Source: Butyrivibrio sp. CB08 (GTDB lineage: Bacteria > Bacillota > Clostridia > Lachnospirales > Lachnospiraceae). Taken from it: DNA of 64,000 nucleotides. The stretch spans positions 434,001-498,000 of the forward strand of contig NZ_RAIR01000002.1 of assembly GCF_003625485.1 (NCBI RefSeq), read 5' to 3'. Within the stretch, counting starts at the first letter, position 1; the number at the start of each line of letters is the position of its first letter. A program made the position numbers and the translations under genes. Shown one piece after another: positions 8,579 through 16,337 of the stretch. Under the pieces are notes generated by a model. The model had not been told where the DNA came from. It worked only from the letters and a program-made list of their open reading frames with translations, and did not search any database.

Positions 8579-9664
8579 ATGGGTACATTTTCTACCGGTA
8601 GAAAGGTTGCATCGTTTGGCAGCCTCATTCTGGGACTTGTGCTTACGATTGCCGGTCTTGGTCTATCAATAACCGGCGCAGGAGACCTTATCTTAGGTTA
8701 TAGTGGAAATACACCTATCATCCTGGGTAGAGGTGCCATGTTCGTATGTGGTATTATCCTGTTTTTCGTTGGCCTTTATCTTTTCCCAACACTTAAGTAT
8801 CACAGAACAATCATCAATATTATTTTCCTGTTCCCGCTCCTGTTTGCCTTTGCGGTAACAGTGATCATTCCGCTTTTCCTTGGTATCGGATACTCCTTTA
8901 CCGACTGGAACGGAATCAAGATGACCGGATTTGTTGGTCTTTCAAACTACACAAGAATGTTCAAGCAGCCATCATTCCTCTGGTCAATTCTTCTTACATT
9001 CCTGTTTGTTGTTTTCAACATGATCCTTGTAAACCTTGTGGCATTCTTACTTGCTCTTCTTTGCACATCAAGGATCAAGGGACTTGGGTTCTTCAGAGCT
9101 GCATACTTCCTTCCAAACCTTATCGGAGGACTTGTTCTTGGTTATATCTGGCAGTTCATCTTCAGTAACGTAGTTACTAAGTTTACCGGAACCTATTCAA
9201 TGCTTTCGGATACACATACAGCATTCATTGCTGTCATCATCGTATATATCTGGCAGTATGCAGGTTATATCATGCTCATCTACATCACAGGTCTTAACAC
9301 TATCCCTGGCGACGTACTTGAGGCATCTGCCATCGATGGAGCGAGCCCTACACAGACTCTTTTCAACATCAAGCTTCCTATGATCGCTCCTACTATTACA
9401 ATATGTACATTCCTTACACTGACATCTGCCTTCAAGCAGTTCGATGTAAACCTTGCGCTGACAAATGGTAAGGGCTCTATCGATTTCCTTGGCAACTACA
9501 TTGCAAACGGAACCGAGATGCTGGCCCTTAACATCTACACCACAGCAGTTATCAATAACGATTACGCTCTTGGCCAGGCTAAAGCGGTTCTGTTCTTCAT
9601 CATCCTGGCTATAGTATCCATCGTTCAGGTTCGTATATCTAATAAGAGGGAGGTGGAATTATAA
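8579..9664 (+). CDS. sugar ABC transporter permease (MalF-like)
   Basis: A 361-residue inner-membrane permease. Two extra hydrophobic helices at the N-terminus (about residues 10-75) precede a standard six-helix domain. The EAA-type loop that contacts the ATPase is seen as EASAIDGASPTQTLFNIKLP near residue 255. It pairs with the next gene, with which it overlaps by one base (TAATG). The ATG follows GAGAGGAGG; upstream codons in the same frame contain that ribosome site and are not coding. No ATPase gene is present, as is usual for these importers, which share an MsmK/UgpC-type ATPase encoded elsewhere. Confidence 0.93.
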   Translation: MGTFSTGRKVASFGSLILGLVLTIAGLGLSITGAGDLILGYSGNTPIILGRGAMFVCGIILFFVGLYLFPTLKYHRTIINIIFLFPLLFAFAVTVIIPLFLGIGYSFTDWNGIKMTGFVGLSNYTRMFKQPSFLWSILLTFLFVVFNMILVNLVAFLLALLCTSRIKGLGFFRAAYFLPNLIGGLVLGYIWQFIFSNVVTKFTGTYSMLSDTHTAFIAVIIVYIWQYAGYIMLIYITGLNTIPGDVLEASAIDGASPTQTLFNIKLPMIAPTITICTFLTLTSAFKQFDVNLALTNGKGSIDFLGNYIANGTEMLALNIYTTAVINNDYALGQAKAVLFFIILAIVSIVQVRISNKREVEL

Positions 9665-10533
9665 TGCATACAAAAGAAAAATGGCCTTCTGTAGTAATAA
9701 GACTCATTATTGCAGTTGTTATCGCAGCTTATGTATTGTTCCCATTTATCCTGCTTCTTATTAACTCAGGAAAAGAGACTTCGGATATAACATCAAATCC
9801 TGTAAGCACTGCAGGTGCAAGCTTTGGTCAGCTCATGACCAATATAAAAGCTGTTATAAATGATCCAAACTTCATGTTCTGGCGTTCCTTTGGAAGCTCA
9901 GCACTTATTACAGTTTTATCCCTTGTTCTGCTGGCACTTTTTGGAGCAATGGCTGCATGGGTTATCTGCCGTAACAAGACTGTATGGTCAACAGTGATCT
10001 ACTTTATATTCATTGCATCCATGATCATTCCTTTCCAGGTAGTAATGCTTCCACTTATCTCAAGTTTCAGGGATGTTGGTAAGTTCATCGGAATCCAGAT
10101 GCTTCAGTCAGTTTCAGGTCTTGTATTTGCTTATCTTGGATTTGGTGGAGCAATGACAGTATTCATCCTTACAGGATTCATCAAAGGTGTTCCATATACA
10201 TTGGAGGAAGCTGCAGCCATTGATGGATGCAGACCAGAGCAGACATTCTTCCAGATCATTTTCCCGCTGCTCTCACCTGTTATCACAACAGTTACGATCC
10301 TCAACGGTATGTGGATCTGGAATGACTACCTTCTTCCATCGATGATGCTTGGACAGAACGGTAAAGTAATGACTATTCCAATCGCTATTCAGAAGTTCGT
10401 AGGTTCCTACGTAAAGAGCTGGGACAGAATCCTTCCAGCCGCGCTTCTTGCTATCACGCCAATGATCATCATCTTCCTTATAGCTCAGAGACAGATCATG
10501 GAAGGAATGATCGAAGGTGCTGTAAAAGGTTAA
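9664..10533 (+). CDS. sugar ABC transporter permease (MalG-like)
   Basis: A 289-residue six-helix permease, the second half of the importer channel. The EAA loop is visible as EAAAIDGCRPEQTFFQIIFP near residue 180, and the C-terminal segment ends in RQIMEGMIEGAVKG, typical of MalG-type proteins. Translation is coupled to the first permease gene through the TAATG overlap. It is the last gene of the operon and is followed by a strong bidirectional terminator. Confidence 0.94.
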   Translation: MHTKEKWPSVVIRLIIAVVIAAYVLFPFILLLINSGKETSDITSNPVSTAGASFGQLMTNIKAVINDPNFMFWRSFGSSALITVLSLVLLALFGAMAAWVICRNKTVWSTVIYFIFIASMIIPFQVVMLPLISSFRDVGKFIGIQMLQSVSGLVFAYLGFGGAMTVFILTGFIKGVPYTLEEAAAIDGCRPEQTFFQIIFPLLSPVITTVTILNGMWIWNDYLLPSMMLGQNGKVMTIPIAIQKFVGSYVKSWDRILPAALLAITPMIIIFLIAQRQIMEGMIEGAVKG

Positions 10534-10569
10534 TAAACCATTTTCTTTCATAATATACATTTTTCCATG

Positions 10570-10606
10570 AAAAGACCCTTGCCAGTTAATCTGACAAGGG
10601 TCTTTT
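10570..10606. terminator. bidirectional terminator between convergent genes
   Basis: Perfect repeat AAAAGACCCTTG / CAAGGGTCTTTT with a 13-nt loop. A and T runs on both sides let it serve the importer operon and the opposing envelope gene. Confidence 0.9.
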
Positions 10607-10637
10607 GATTCTTCTTTATTCTATTAATATATAGTAA

Positions 10638-11285
10638 TCAGCCAGTAATGGAAGCAAGTGCAGGAACTCTGATAAATGCTATGTCACCAAGTCTTGTAAT
10701 GTTAACTACAACATGATCCTGACGGACCTCAGCTACAGGAAGCTGAACCCAGGTTCCGCCCTGGTTCTGATAAGCCGCAATGTTTTCTCCATCTGCAACT
10801 CCGCCAACATAGAAGTTAACCTTAGCTGTCTTGAAGTTTACACCAGGTGCGCTTGCATTGATGCAGGATACCAATGATCCACCAAGCTTACCAGCAAGGG
10901 TATTAGCTGAAGTGATAACGCCTGAACCTGGAGCCTTGATGGTGAGTGTAGCATTGCTTCTGCCACCATTGATTTCTACTCTGCCACCCTGGTATGTCAC
11001 TGTTCCCCCAAAGTTTACGTAGTTGCTGTTGCTTGAAGGAGCAGGTGTTGGTCTTGAGTTTCCGCCACCGCCGCTGCTGCCTCTTGCTTTAACAGCTTTT
11101 GTAAGTTCAGCAATCTGTCTTGAAAGCTCCTCATTCTGAGCCCTCATCTCTTCAAGCTCTTCAATGATCCTGTCGATTGAAGGTGAGCCAACCTGAGAGT
11201 TCTGTGTCTGCTCAGCTGCAAACACACAGATTGATGAAGAAATAAACATCACACAACAAAGAGTAAGAGCTAATATCTTTTTCAT
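10638..11285 (-). CDS. secreted coiled-coil protein of unknown function
   Basis: A 215-residue exported protein. Residues 1-24 form a Sec signal peptide ending at FAA. A heptad-rich helix follows (about 32-65, IIEELEEMRAQNEELSRQIA), then a glycine/serine/proline linker and a beta-rich C-terminal domain of about 130 residues that I do not recognise. The ATG follows a GGAGG site. It lies downstream of the envelope phosphoregulation operon with about 80 bp in between, so it may be transcribed with it or separately. A role at the cell surface is inferred from the signal peptide and neighbours only. Confidence 0.7.
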   Translation of the reverse strand: MKKILALTLCCVMFISSSICVFAAEQTQNSQVGSPSIDRIIEELEEMRAQNEELSRQIAELTKAVKARGSSGGGGNSRPTPAPSSNSNYVNFGGTVTYQGGRVEINGGRSNATLTIKAPGSGVITSANTLAGKLGGSLVSCINASAPGVNFKTAKVNFYVGGVADGENIAAYQNQGGTWVQLPVAEVRQDHVVVNITRLGDIAFIRVPALASITG

Positions 11286-11366
11286 TTACGCGCCTCCATA
11301 CTTTCTTTTTTGTTTGACCATTAATTATATTATATATGATGTCAGAGATTCTATCCATCTGACCAA

Positions 11367-12152
11367 TCACCAATCCAAAGAAGGGTCTGAGTAATCCACC
11401 TCTCTGTCTATAGTTCCCATTACATCTCCCACAAGACATCCCACAACAACTATCTGTTTGGAAGGGTCATCCATGTTCTGTGTGGTAAGCGTAATAATGA
11501 AATTATCCGGCTCAACCATACCTGCCCAACCATTCCTGAGCATCTTGTTCATGCTCTTTCCATGGTCAACCTCGTCAAGGAAAGCCTGACATCCGGCTGC
11601 GTAGGTAAAGTCATAGGTCTCAAGGAGTCTTGTGTAGTTTCTGGTATAGGCGGCATACACGTAGTAAACAAGTGCGTTGCCTTCCAAATATACGTAAATG
11701 TACTCGTGTTCGTCGAAGTACTTTTTATCCAGAAACTTCTGAAGATCTGCAAACATGGTCCCATCTGATGGTGAAGACCCGTGTAAAACTTCGTTGAAAT
11801 CACACATATTAGTGAGATTAGCGCACTCTGTGTATATCGCGCCCTTAGGATCTGACTGCCCAAGATAATTGTGGGTCTGGTAAAAAGAGTCATCTCCATC
11901 TCCGCTTTGACACACTGGGTAATCAATTGCGGTCCCAGGGACATTTATCCATGCAAAAATATCGCTGTTCTGGCTCTTTAGCTTTTCAAAATCAACCCGG
12001 GGTTCATCAGAGATCTCACTCCCATTCCCCTTAGCAGGATCATCATTTCCTTTTGCTGCGCATCCTGTAAGCATCAGCGATGCAAGGATTATTGCCAAAA
12101 GCCTTTTAAGCGCAATCTTCTCTATGTAGTTATTTCGGCATAAACTTTGCAT
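11367..12152 (-). CDS. sortase-B-like lipoprotein lacking the catalytic residues (pseudo-sortase)
   Basis: A 261-residue protein with a lipobox (LTGC near residue 32) and a clear class B sortase fold: DIFAWINVPGTAIDYPV, then DGTMFADLQKF, then FIITLTTQ. Aligned with SrtB, the catalytic histidine of the YGHxM motif is serine (HGSSP), the catalytic cysteine of TLSTC is glutamine (TLTTQ) and the arginine two residues before the final strand is glutamine (SKQIVVV). All three catalytic positions are therefore lost, so transpeptidation is not expected. It starts 4 bp after the LCP gene stop and closes the operon; its ribosome site is weak. Binding of a wall peptide or sorting signal without cleavage is an inference. 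Confidence 0.85.
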   Translation of the reverse strand: MQSLCRNNYIEKIALKRLLAIILASLMLTGCAAKGNDDPAKGNGSEISDEPRVDFEKLKSQNSDIFAWINVPGTAIDYPVCQSGDGDDSFYQTHNYLGQSDPKGAIYTECANLTNMCDFNEVLHGSSPSDGTMFADLQKFLDKKYFDEHEYIYVYLEGNALVYYVYAAYTRNYTRLLETYDFTYAAGCQAFLDEVDHGKSMNKMLRNGWAGMVEPDNFIITLTTQNMDDPSKQIVVVGCLVGDVMGTIDREVDYSDPSLDW

Positions 12153-12156
12153 TTAT

Positions 12157-13218
12157 TTAGCCCACATAATCAACTTTTTCATAAAAAGTATCAATTATAG
12201 TCTGATAAAGATCCTCTTCATCCACGATAAACTCTTCAAACTTACCTGTCTTCTGAGTCTTGCCTTCAATAACCTTGATGTCTGATGGGTCAAAGCTGTA
12301 GCTGGTTATGTATGGAGCCAGATAGCTGACCTCATCAACAGAGATGTTGGTAACCATCATGTCACTTACAGACTTAAAGAGACTTACTGCAAAGCCAGGA
12401 TCCTCTGCGCTATTTTCACGAACAGCCTCAATAAAGCCGTTCAGATACTGCTTTTGTCTCTCAAGTCTTGCATCGTTGGATCCGTAAATAGCGGTATCTC
12501 TCTGTTTGATGTACGTGAAAGCCTGTTCGCCCTCAAGATGAACATCTTTTCCTTTTTTAAGGGACTTATCCCACTTGGTGAGATCTTCTAAAACAGTTAC
12601 ATCCACTCCACCCACCTGATCGTTAACTGTAGGTATGGCGCTCATGTTTATGGCAACATAGCCATGGATAGGCAGCTGATAAAACATGTTTGAAACAGCC
12701 TTCACCTGGTATTCACAGCTCTTTTCCATGCCATCGCCGAAGGCGTGCTGTGCTGCTATCTGTGCCACCATAGTGGTCTGATATCTTCCGTACTCATCGT
12801 AGAAATCCACGTCAGTCATGGAGTTTCTGTTTATTCCGATTACCTTTATTGCTCCCTTTCTGTTGTCCAGAACCAGAAGGAAAAGAGCATCTGCCTGTCC
12901 GCCATCATCACCCTCTGGAACCGCAGTTACCACCTCATCAGTCTTGTCAATGCCCATAATGAGGAACGTGGTGATGTCTTCATTGTAATCGTAAACTTCT
13001 CCGTTGTATCTGACCCAGTCTGACTGCCAGGCCACTTCCTGACTTGCAGGCTGCTCTTCGTAGTCCGTAGGCGCCATCATAGGCGTACTGGTAGCGGATT
13101 TAGAGCTGAGATTCGATTTTCCAAATATCCTCACCATCTCGAAGCCAACAAGACCGATCACTATAAGGGTCATCAGGCTCGCCCAAACAATGAGGAAAAC
13201 TCTTCCTTTTCCCCGCAT
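12157..13218 (-). CDS. LytR-CpsA-Psr (LCP) family glycopolymer transferase
   Basis: A 353-residue protein with one N-terminal membrane helix (about 9-31) and an extracellular LCP domain (about 75-290). LCP enzymes attach teichoic-acid-like or capsular polymers to peptidoglycan or protein. Expected landmarks are present: DALFLLVLDNRKG, an arginine in GINRNSM that would contact the pyrophosphate, and DQVGGVDV. It follows the BY-kinase and an Ig-like membrane protein in one operon with 11-12 bp spacers, which points to attachment of an exopolysaccharide whose synthesis is controlled by tyrosine phosphorylation. Confidence 0.92.
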   Translation of the reverse strand: MRGKGRVFLIVWASLMTLIVIGLVGFEMVRIFGKSNLSSKSATSTPMMAPTDYEEQPASQEVAWQSDWVRYNGEVYDYNEDITTFLIMGIDKTDEVVTAVPEGDDGGQADALFLLVLDNRKGAIKVIGINRNSMTDVDFYDEYGRYQTTMVAQIAAQHAFGDGMEKSCEYQVKAVSNMFYQLPIHGYVAINMSAIPTVNDQVGGVDVTVLEDLTKWDKSLKKGKDVHLEGEQAFTYIKQRDTAIYGSNDARLERQKQYLNGFIEAVRENSAEDPGFAVSLFKSVSDMMVTNISVDEVSYLAPYITSYSFDPSDIKVIEGKTQKTGKFEEFIVDEEDLYQTIIDTFYEKVDYVG

Positions 13219-13229
13219 ATTGTCTCCTG

Positions 13230-13754
13230 TTAATTACCGGTTGTATTGTTTTCTGCTGTGGCTGACGTCTCTGAAGTAGCCTCGCCTTCACCCTGGGTCT
13301 CTGTTTCATCCCCCACAGGGATCATAAAACCGCCTTCGCCGCTCTCCTTATTCATGCCATCCATCATGTTAGGAAACATACCATCTTCCATAGTCTCGGA
13401 AGAATCACCGTTATAATCAATATCTGCTATGTCAGCAGGAAATACTCTTGACTGCTTGGTCACGTTACCTGAAAGGTCTGCGACTGCATAATAAACAACC
13501 GCAGTCTCTTTTTCCCTGTTAAGGACCACCTTTTCAACCACGATCCTGCGGGTTAAGTCTCCGTCCTTGGCATCGTATGCTGCAATTCCGTTCTTTAAGT
13601 CATTGTCTGTGGTCTTGGAATCATAGATTATATCCACAGACGAAAAACGAAACTCAGGCTCGATGCGATCGCTTCTGCCATAAGCTACCACGATCAGAAA
13701 GATCAAAACGCCACTCAATATTGAAAAGAATATTCCAAGAATATTACCTCTCAT
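13230..13754 (-). CDS. single-pass membrane protein with Ig-like (DUF5011-type) domain
   Basis: The 174-residue product has one N-terminal membrane helix (about 5-25), an extracellular segment with AYDAKDGDLTRRI and VYYAVADLSGNV, which are hallmarks of DUF5011/HYR-type beta-sandwich domains, and a Glu/Thr/Ser-rich disordered tail. It is encoded between the BY-kinase and LCP genes with short spacers. No enzymatic motif is seen. I infer an accessory surface protein of the polysaccharide machinery. Confidence 0.65.
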   Translation of the reverse strand: MRGNILGIFFSILSGVLIFLIVVAYGRSDRIEPEFRFSSVDIIYDSKTTDNDLKNGIAAYDAKDGDLTRRIVVEKVVLNREKETAVVYYAVADLSGNVTKQSRVFPADIADIDYNGDSSETMEDGMFPNMMDGMNKESGEGGFMIPVGDETETQGEGEATSETSATAENNTTGN

Positions 13755-13766
13755 CTAATTCTCCTA

Positions 13767-14600
13767 TCAGTCTTTCCTTGTGACGCCTGCCAGGTAGTTG
13801 AGCTCGTCCAGGTCATCGTCATCAGGTTCTATATCTGCAACAGAACTGCTTGGTCTTGGCGGCGATGGAATATCAACACCATCATCTCCATTTCCGTAGT
13901 ATTTGCCGTAATACTTGCCATAGTACTTGCCATAATAGCTGCCATAGTGGCCATAGTAACCCTTACCAGAGATATCTACCTTGTTAAGGACAACTCCCAG
14001 CATCTTGGCTCCAGCCTTATCCAGCTGGTCCTTGACTCTCTGGGCAAATCTGTAGCTGATGGCATTACTCTCTATGACCATAACTGTGCCATCACACTGC
14101 TTGGCAACAACCGCAGCGTCGATAACGCTTCCAAGAGGAGGTGTATCAATGATGACATAGTCGAATACCTGCTTCATATTCTCAAGAACCTTACCAAAGA
14201 TCCTGCCGCCCAGAAGCTCACTTGGGTTTGGCGGTACAGGTCCCGCAAATACAACATACAGATTTGGGGTGTCTGTCTCGCAGATAACGCTTGAAAGACG
14301 CTCTCTACCTACGAGGCAGTGGGTAAGTCCAAGTCTTACAGAACCGGTTCTGTATCGTCCAACAAGAACGGACTTACGCATATCTGCATCCACAAGAACA
14401 GTCTTTTTACCCGCCTCTGCAAAGGCTCTTGCAAGGGCCATGGCAACTGTTGTCTTGCCTTCACCGGGCGTACAACTGGTTACTGAAATAACCCTCACGT
14501 TCTGTCCGGAGAATTCGATATTGCTTCGAAGGGTCTTATATGCTTCTTTTATCTGATAGTTGTTTTCAGACTGGCTGAAATGGAGTTTTGCGCTCTGCAT
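13767..14600 (-). CDS. BY-kinase, CpsD/CapB-type tyrosine kinase
   Basis: A cytoplasmic 277-residue ATPase that autophosphorylates on tyrosines when activated by its membrane partner. Walker A (TPGEGKTT near 46), Walker A' (VLVDADMRKS near 70) and Walker B (YVIIDTPP near 150) are intact. The tyrosine cluster is unusual: four tandem YYGK/YYGS-type units (about residues 215-240), after which about 40 acidic residues follow, so the cluster is not at the very C-terminus as in CpsD. It lies 9 bp after the modulator gene and belongs to the phosphatase-modulator-kinase triad. Confidence 0.93.
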   Translation of the reverse strand: MQSAKLHFSQSENNYQIKEAYKTLRSNIEFSGQNVRVISVTSCTPGEGKTTVAMALARAFAEAGKKTVLVDADMRKSVLVGRYRTGSVRLGLTHCLVGRERLSSVICETDTPNLYVVFAGPVPPNPSELLGGRIFGKVLENMKQVFDYVIIDTPPLGSVIDAAVVAKQCDGTVMVIESNAISYRFAQRVKDQLDKAGAKMLGVVLNKVDISGKGYYGHYGSYYGKYYGKYYGKYYGNGDDGVDIPSPPRPSSSVADIEPDDDDLDELNYLAGVTRKD

Positions 14601-14609
14601 GTGATCTCC

Positions 14610-15341
14610 TTATTTCTTTTTCTTATCAGACTTCTTGGATTTCTTTTTATCAGTTTCTTCTAATGTGAGTGGAACCAGTGCCAGTGTGCTAAGTCCCAGG
14701 TGCCTCTCAACATCGTCGTTGCTCTTAATTGTGTCATCAAGAAGATATCCCAGGATAACAAAAAATGCCACAACTACTGCTCCAAGGAAACCTGCAATAA
14801 CAGTCCATCTGGCAACACTTGGTCCAGCCTTCTGGGTTGGAACATTAGCAGTCTCAGCAACATTGATGGCGTCGATATCCATAACGTTTGTGATGTGCTC
14901 ACTGGCCACTTCTCTTATGCAGTTAGCGATCTGCATGGCCATGAGAGGATCCTCGTCCCTTGCTGTTATGGCAACAATACGGGTATCTGACGGAGTATCA
15001 ACCTTGAGAACATCTGAAAGACTTTCATAGTCCATATCCACAAGATTAAGTCTCTGGATAACCTCCTCTAAAACGTAGCGGCTCTTGATAAGCTCTGCAT
15101 AGTCCTGAGTCAGCTGTGTGGATATCTGCACGTCAGAATATGTTACTGTCTGGTTCTCTTCTTTATTCAGAATGTATATCTTGGTGGTGGAGTCGTAAAC
15201 CGGATGGATTACGAACTTGCTGATAAACAGTCCTGCCAGGGCAAAAAAGATACCGGCGCTGATGATAAGAAACGCCCTGCCCAAGAGCACTGCAAAAAGC
15301 TCGCCAAGATTGATTTCAATTATGTCGTCCCTATTCCCCAT
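14610..15341 (-). CDS. chain-length/kinase modulator (Wzz/CapA/CpsC type)
   Basis: A 243-residue membrane protein with two helices (about 18-40 and 170-195) flanking a 130-residue extracellular domain. The C-terminal cytoplasmic stretch activates the cognate BY-kinase in this family; here it ends in a lysine-rich tail (KKSKKSDKKKK). The Wzz motif region near the first helix and the AETANVPTQKAGPSVA segment before the second helix match. It is located between the phosphatase and kinase genes, as in Gram-positive capsule loci. Confidence 0.92.
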   Translation of the reverse strand: MGNRDDIIEINLGELFAVLLGRAFLIISAGIFFALAGLFISKFVIHPVYDSTTKIYILNKEENQTVTYSDVQISTQLTQDYAELIKSRYVLEEVIQRLNLVDMDYESLSDVLKVDTPSDTRIVAITARDEDPLMAMQIANCIREVASEHITNVMDIDAINVAETANVPTQKAGPSVARWTVIAGFLGAVVVAFFVILGYLLDDTIKSNDDVERHLGLSTLALVPLTLEETDKKKSKKSDKKKK

Positions 15342-15362
15342 AGGTTACTCCTAAGTAATGGT

Positions 15363-16106
15363 TCATTTTATCTGTTCATTGCGAATGACGTTTGCCGCGT
15401 TAAGGAAAAACAGCCTTGTGGCGTAGTCCTCGCCAAATTTTCGCTCAACATAGTTTCTGCAATCAAGAAGCTTTGGCGCTCTCTTTTTTGCATCGTGGGC
15501 ATCTGATGCCACAAAGTGAACCAGCTCACTTTTTAACAGCTTCTTACAAAAATGCCCTATTCCAAATCCATAGTCTCCCATGATACTGGAGGCATTGACC
15601 TGTATGTAACATCCCATATCCACCAGATCCTGTACCCTTGCCGGGTGACTTACAATGTCGCTGTATCTCTCGACATGGGCTATTATCGGAATGTATCCAG
15701 CCCCCTGTACCCTGTAAGCCGCATTCTGTATAGACTTAAAAGTGGCTGTTGGATGGAACTCAACAAGCACGTATTCAGAGCCTGCCAGTGGGCATATCTG
15801 TCCATCTATCAGCTGGTCCATGGTCTCATCACTATAGTAGATCTCATTTCCGGAAAAGAGCTTTATCTTAAGCCCCTCTTCCTTGGCCGCCTCCTGAAGC
15901 TTCTTCCTGTACACAACGTTGTGCTCAGGGCTGACGTTGTGGTGCATGGGCTTGTGATGCGGTGTAAGGATCATATGTGTGATGCCATTTTTCTCGGCTA
16001 TCTTAAGCATTGAAATACTGCAGGCCATATCTGGTGAACCGTCGTCAACGCCTGGCATAACATGGCAATGTATATCTATCGTAGGCTGCATAGCGCTCCT
16101 AAACAT
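15363..16106 (-). CDS. PHP-type tyrosine phosphatase (CpsB/CapC-like)
   Basis: A 247-residue manganese-dependent phosphatase of the PHP superfamily that removes phosphate from BY-kinases. DIHCHVMPGVDDGS near the N-terminus carries the metal-binding HxH and the conserved DDG, ILTPHH and VHFVASDAHD supply further metal ligands. The frame is open for 14 codons upstream of this ATG. A second ATG five codons downstream (MQPTIDIHCH, preceded by AGGAG at only 4 nt) is an equally possible start. It is the first gene of the envelope phosphoregulation operon. No glycosyltransferase genes follow, which is unlike normal capsule loci. Confidence 0.9.
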   Translation of the reverse strand: MFRSAMQPTIDIHCHVMPGVDDGSPDMACSISMLKIAEKNGITHMILTPHHKPMHHNVSPEHNVVYRKKLQEAAKEEGLKIKLFSGNEIYYSDETMDQLIDGQICPLAGSEYVLVEFHPTATFKSIQNAAYRVQGAGYIPIIAHVERYSDIVSHPARVQDLVDMGCYIQVNASSIMGDYGFGIGHFCKKLLKSELVHFVASDAHDAKKRAPKLLDCRNYVERKFGEDYATRLFFLNAANVIRNEQIK

Positions 16107-16256
16107 AGTTACCTTAGAATATAAAATTACACAATAATTATACACCAAAAAACGTACTATTCCAATATTGTGTGGTTAATAATACGAAAAGTACCATATG
16201 TAGATTTGATGATATTTAAGGACTAAAAAACTTATAAACTCATGTATTTTTTAGTG

Positions 16257-16282
16257 TAAAAATGTGCACATTTTTTCGATAG
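16257..16282 (+). promoter_or_regulatory. sigma-D/sigma-28-like promoter of the chemoreceptor gene, with 18-bp palindrome
   Basis: TAAA (16257-16260) and TTCGATAG (16275-16282), 14 nt apart, resemble the sigma-D consensus TAAA-N15-GCCGATAT used by motility and chemotaxis genes. The spacer includes a perfect palindrome AAAAATGTGCACATTTTT at 16258-16275. A TATAAT is also present at 16291-16296 but lacks a good -35. Confidence 0.45.
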
Positions 16283-16337
16283 TACGATATTATAATTTTA
16301 TAGGTATGTTTTGCACTCGGAGAGAGGAGAGGAAAGC

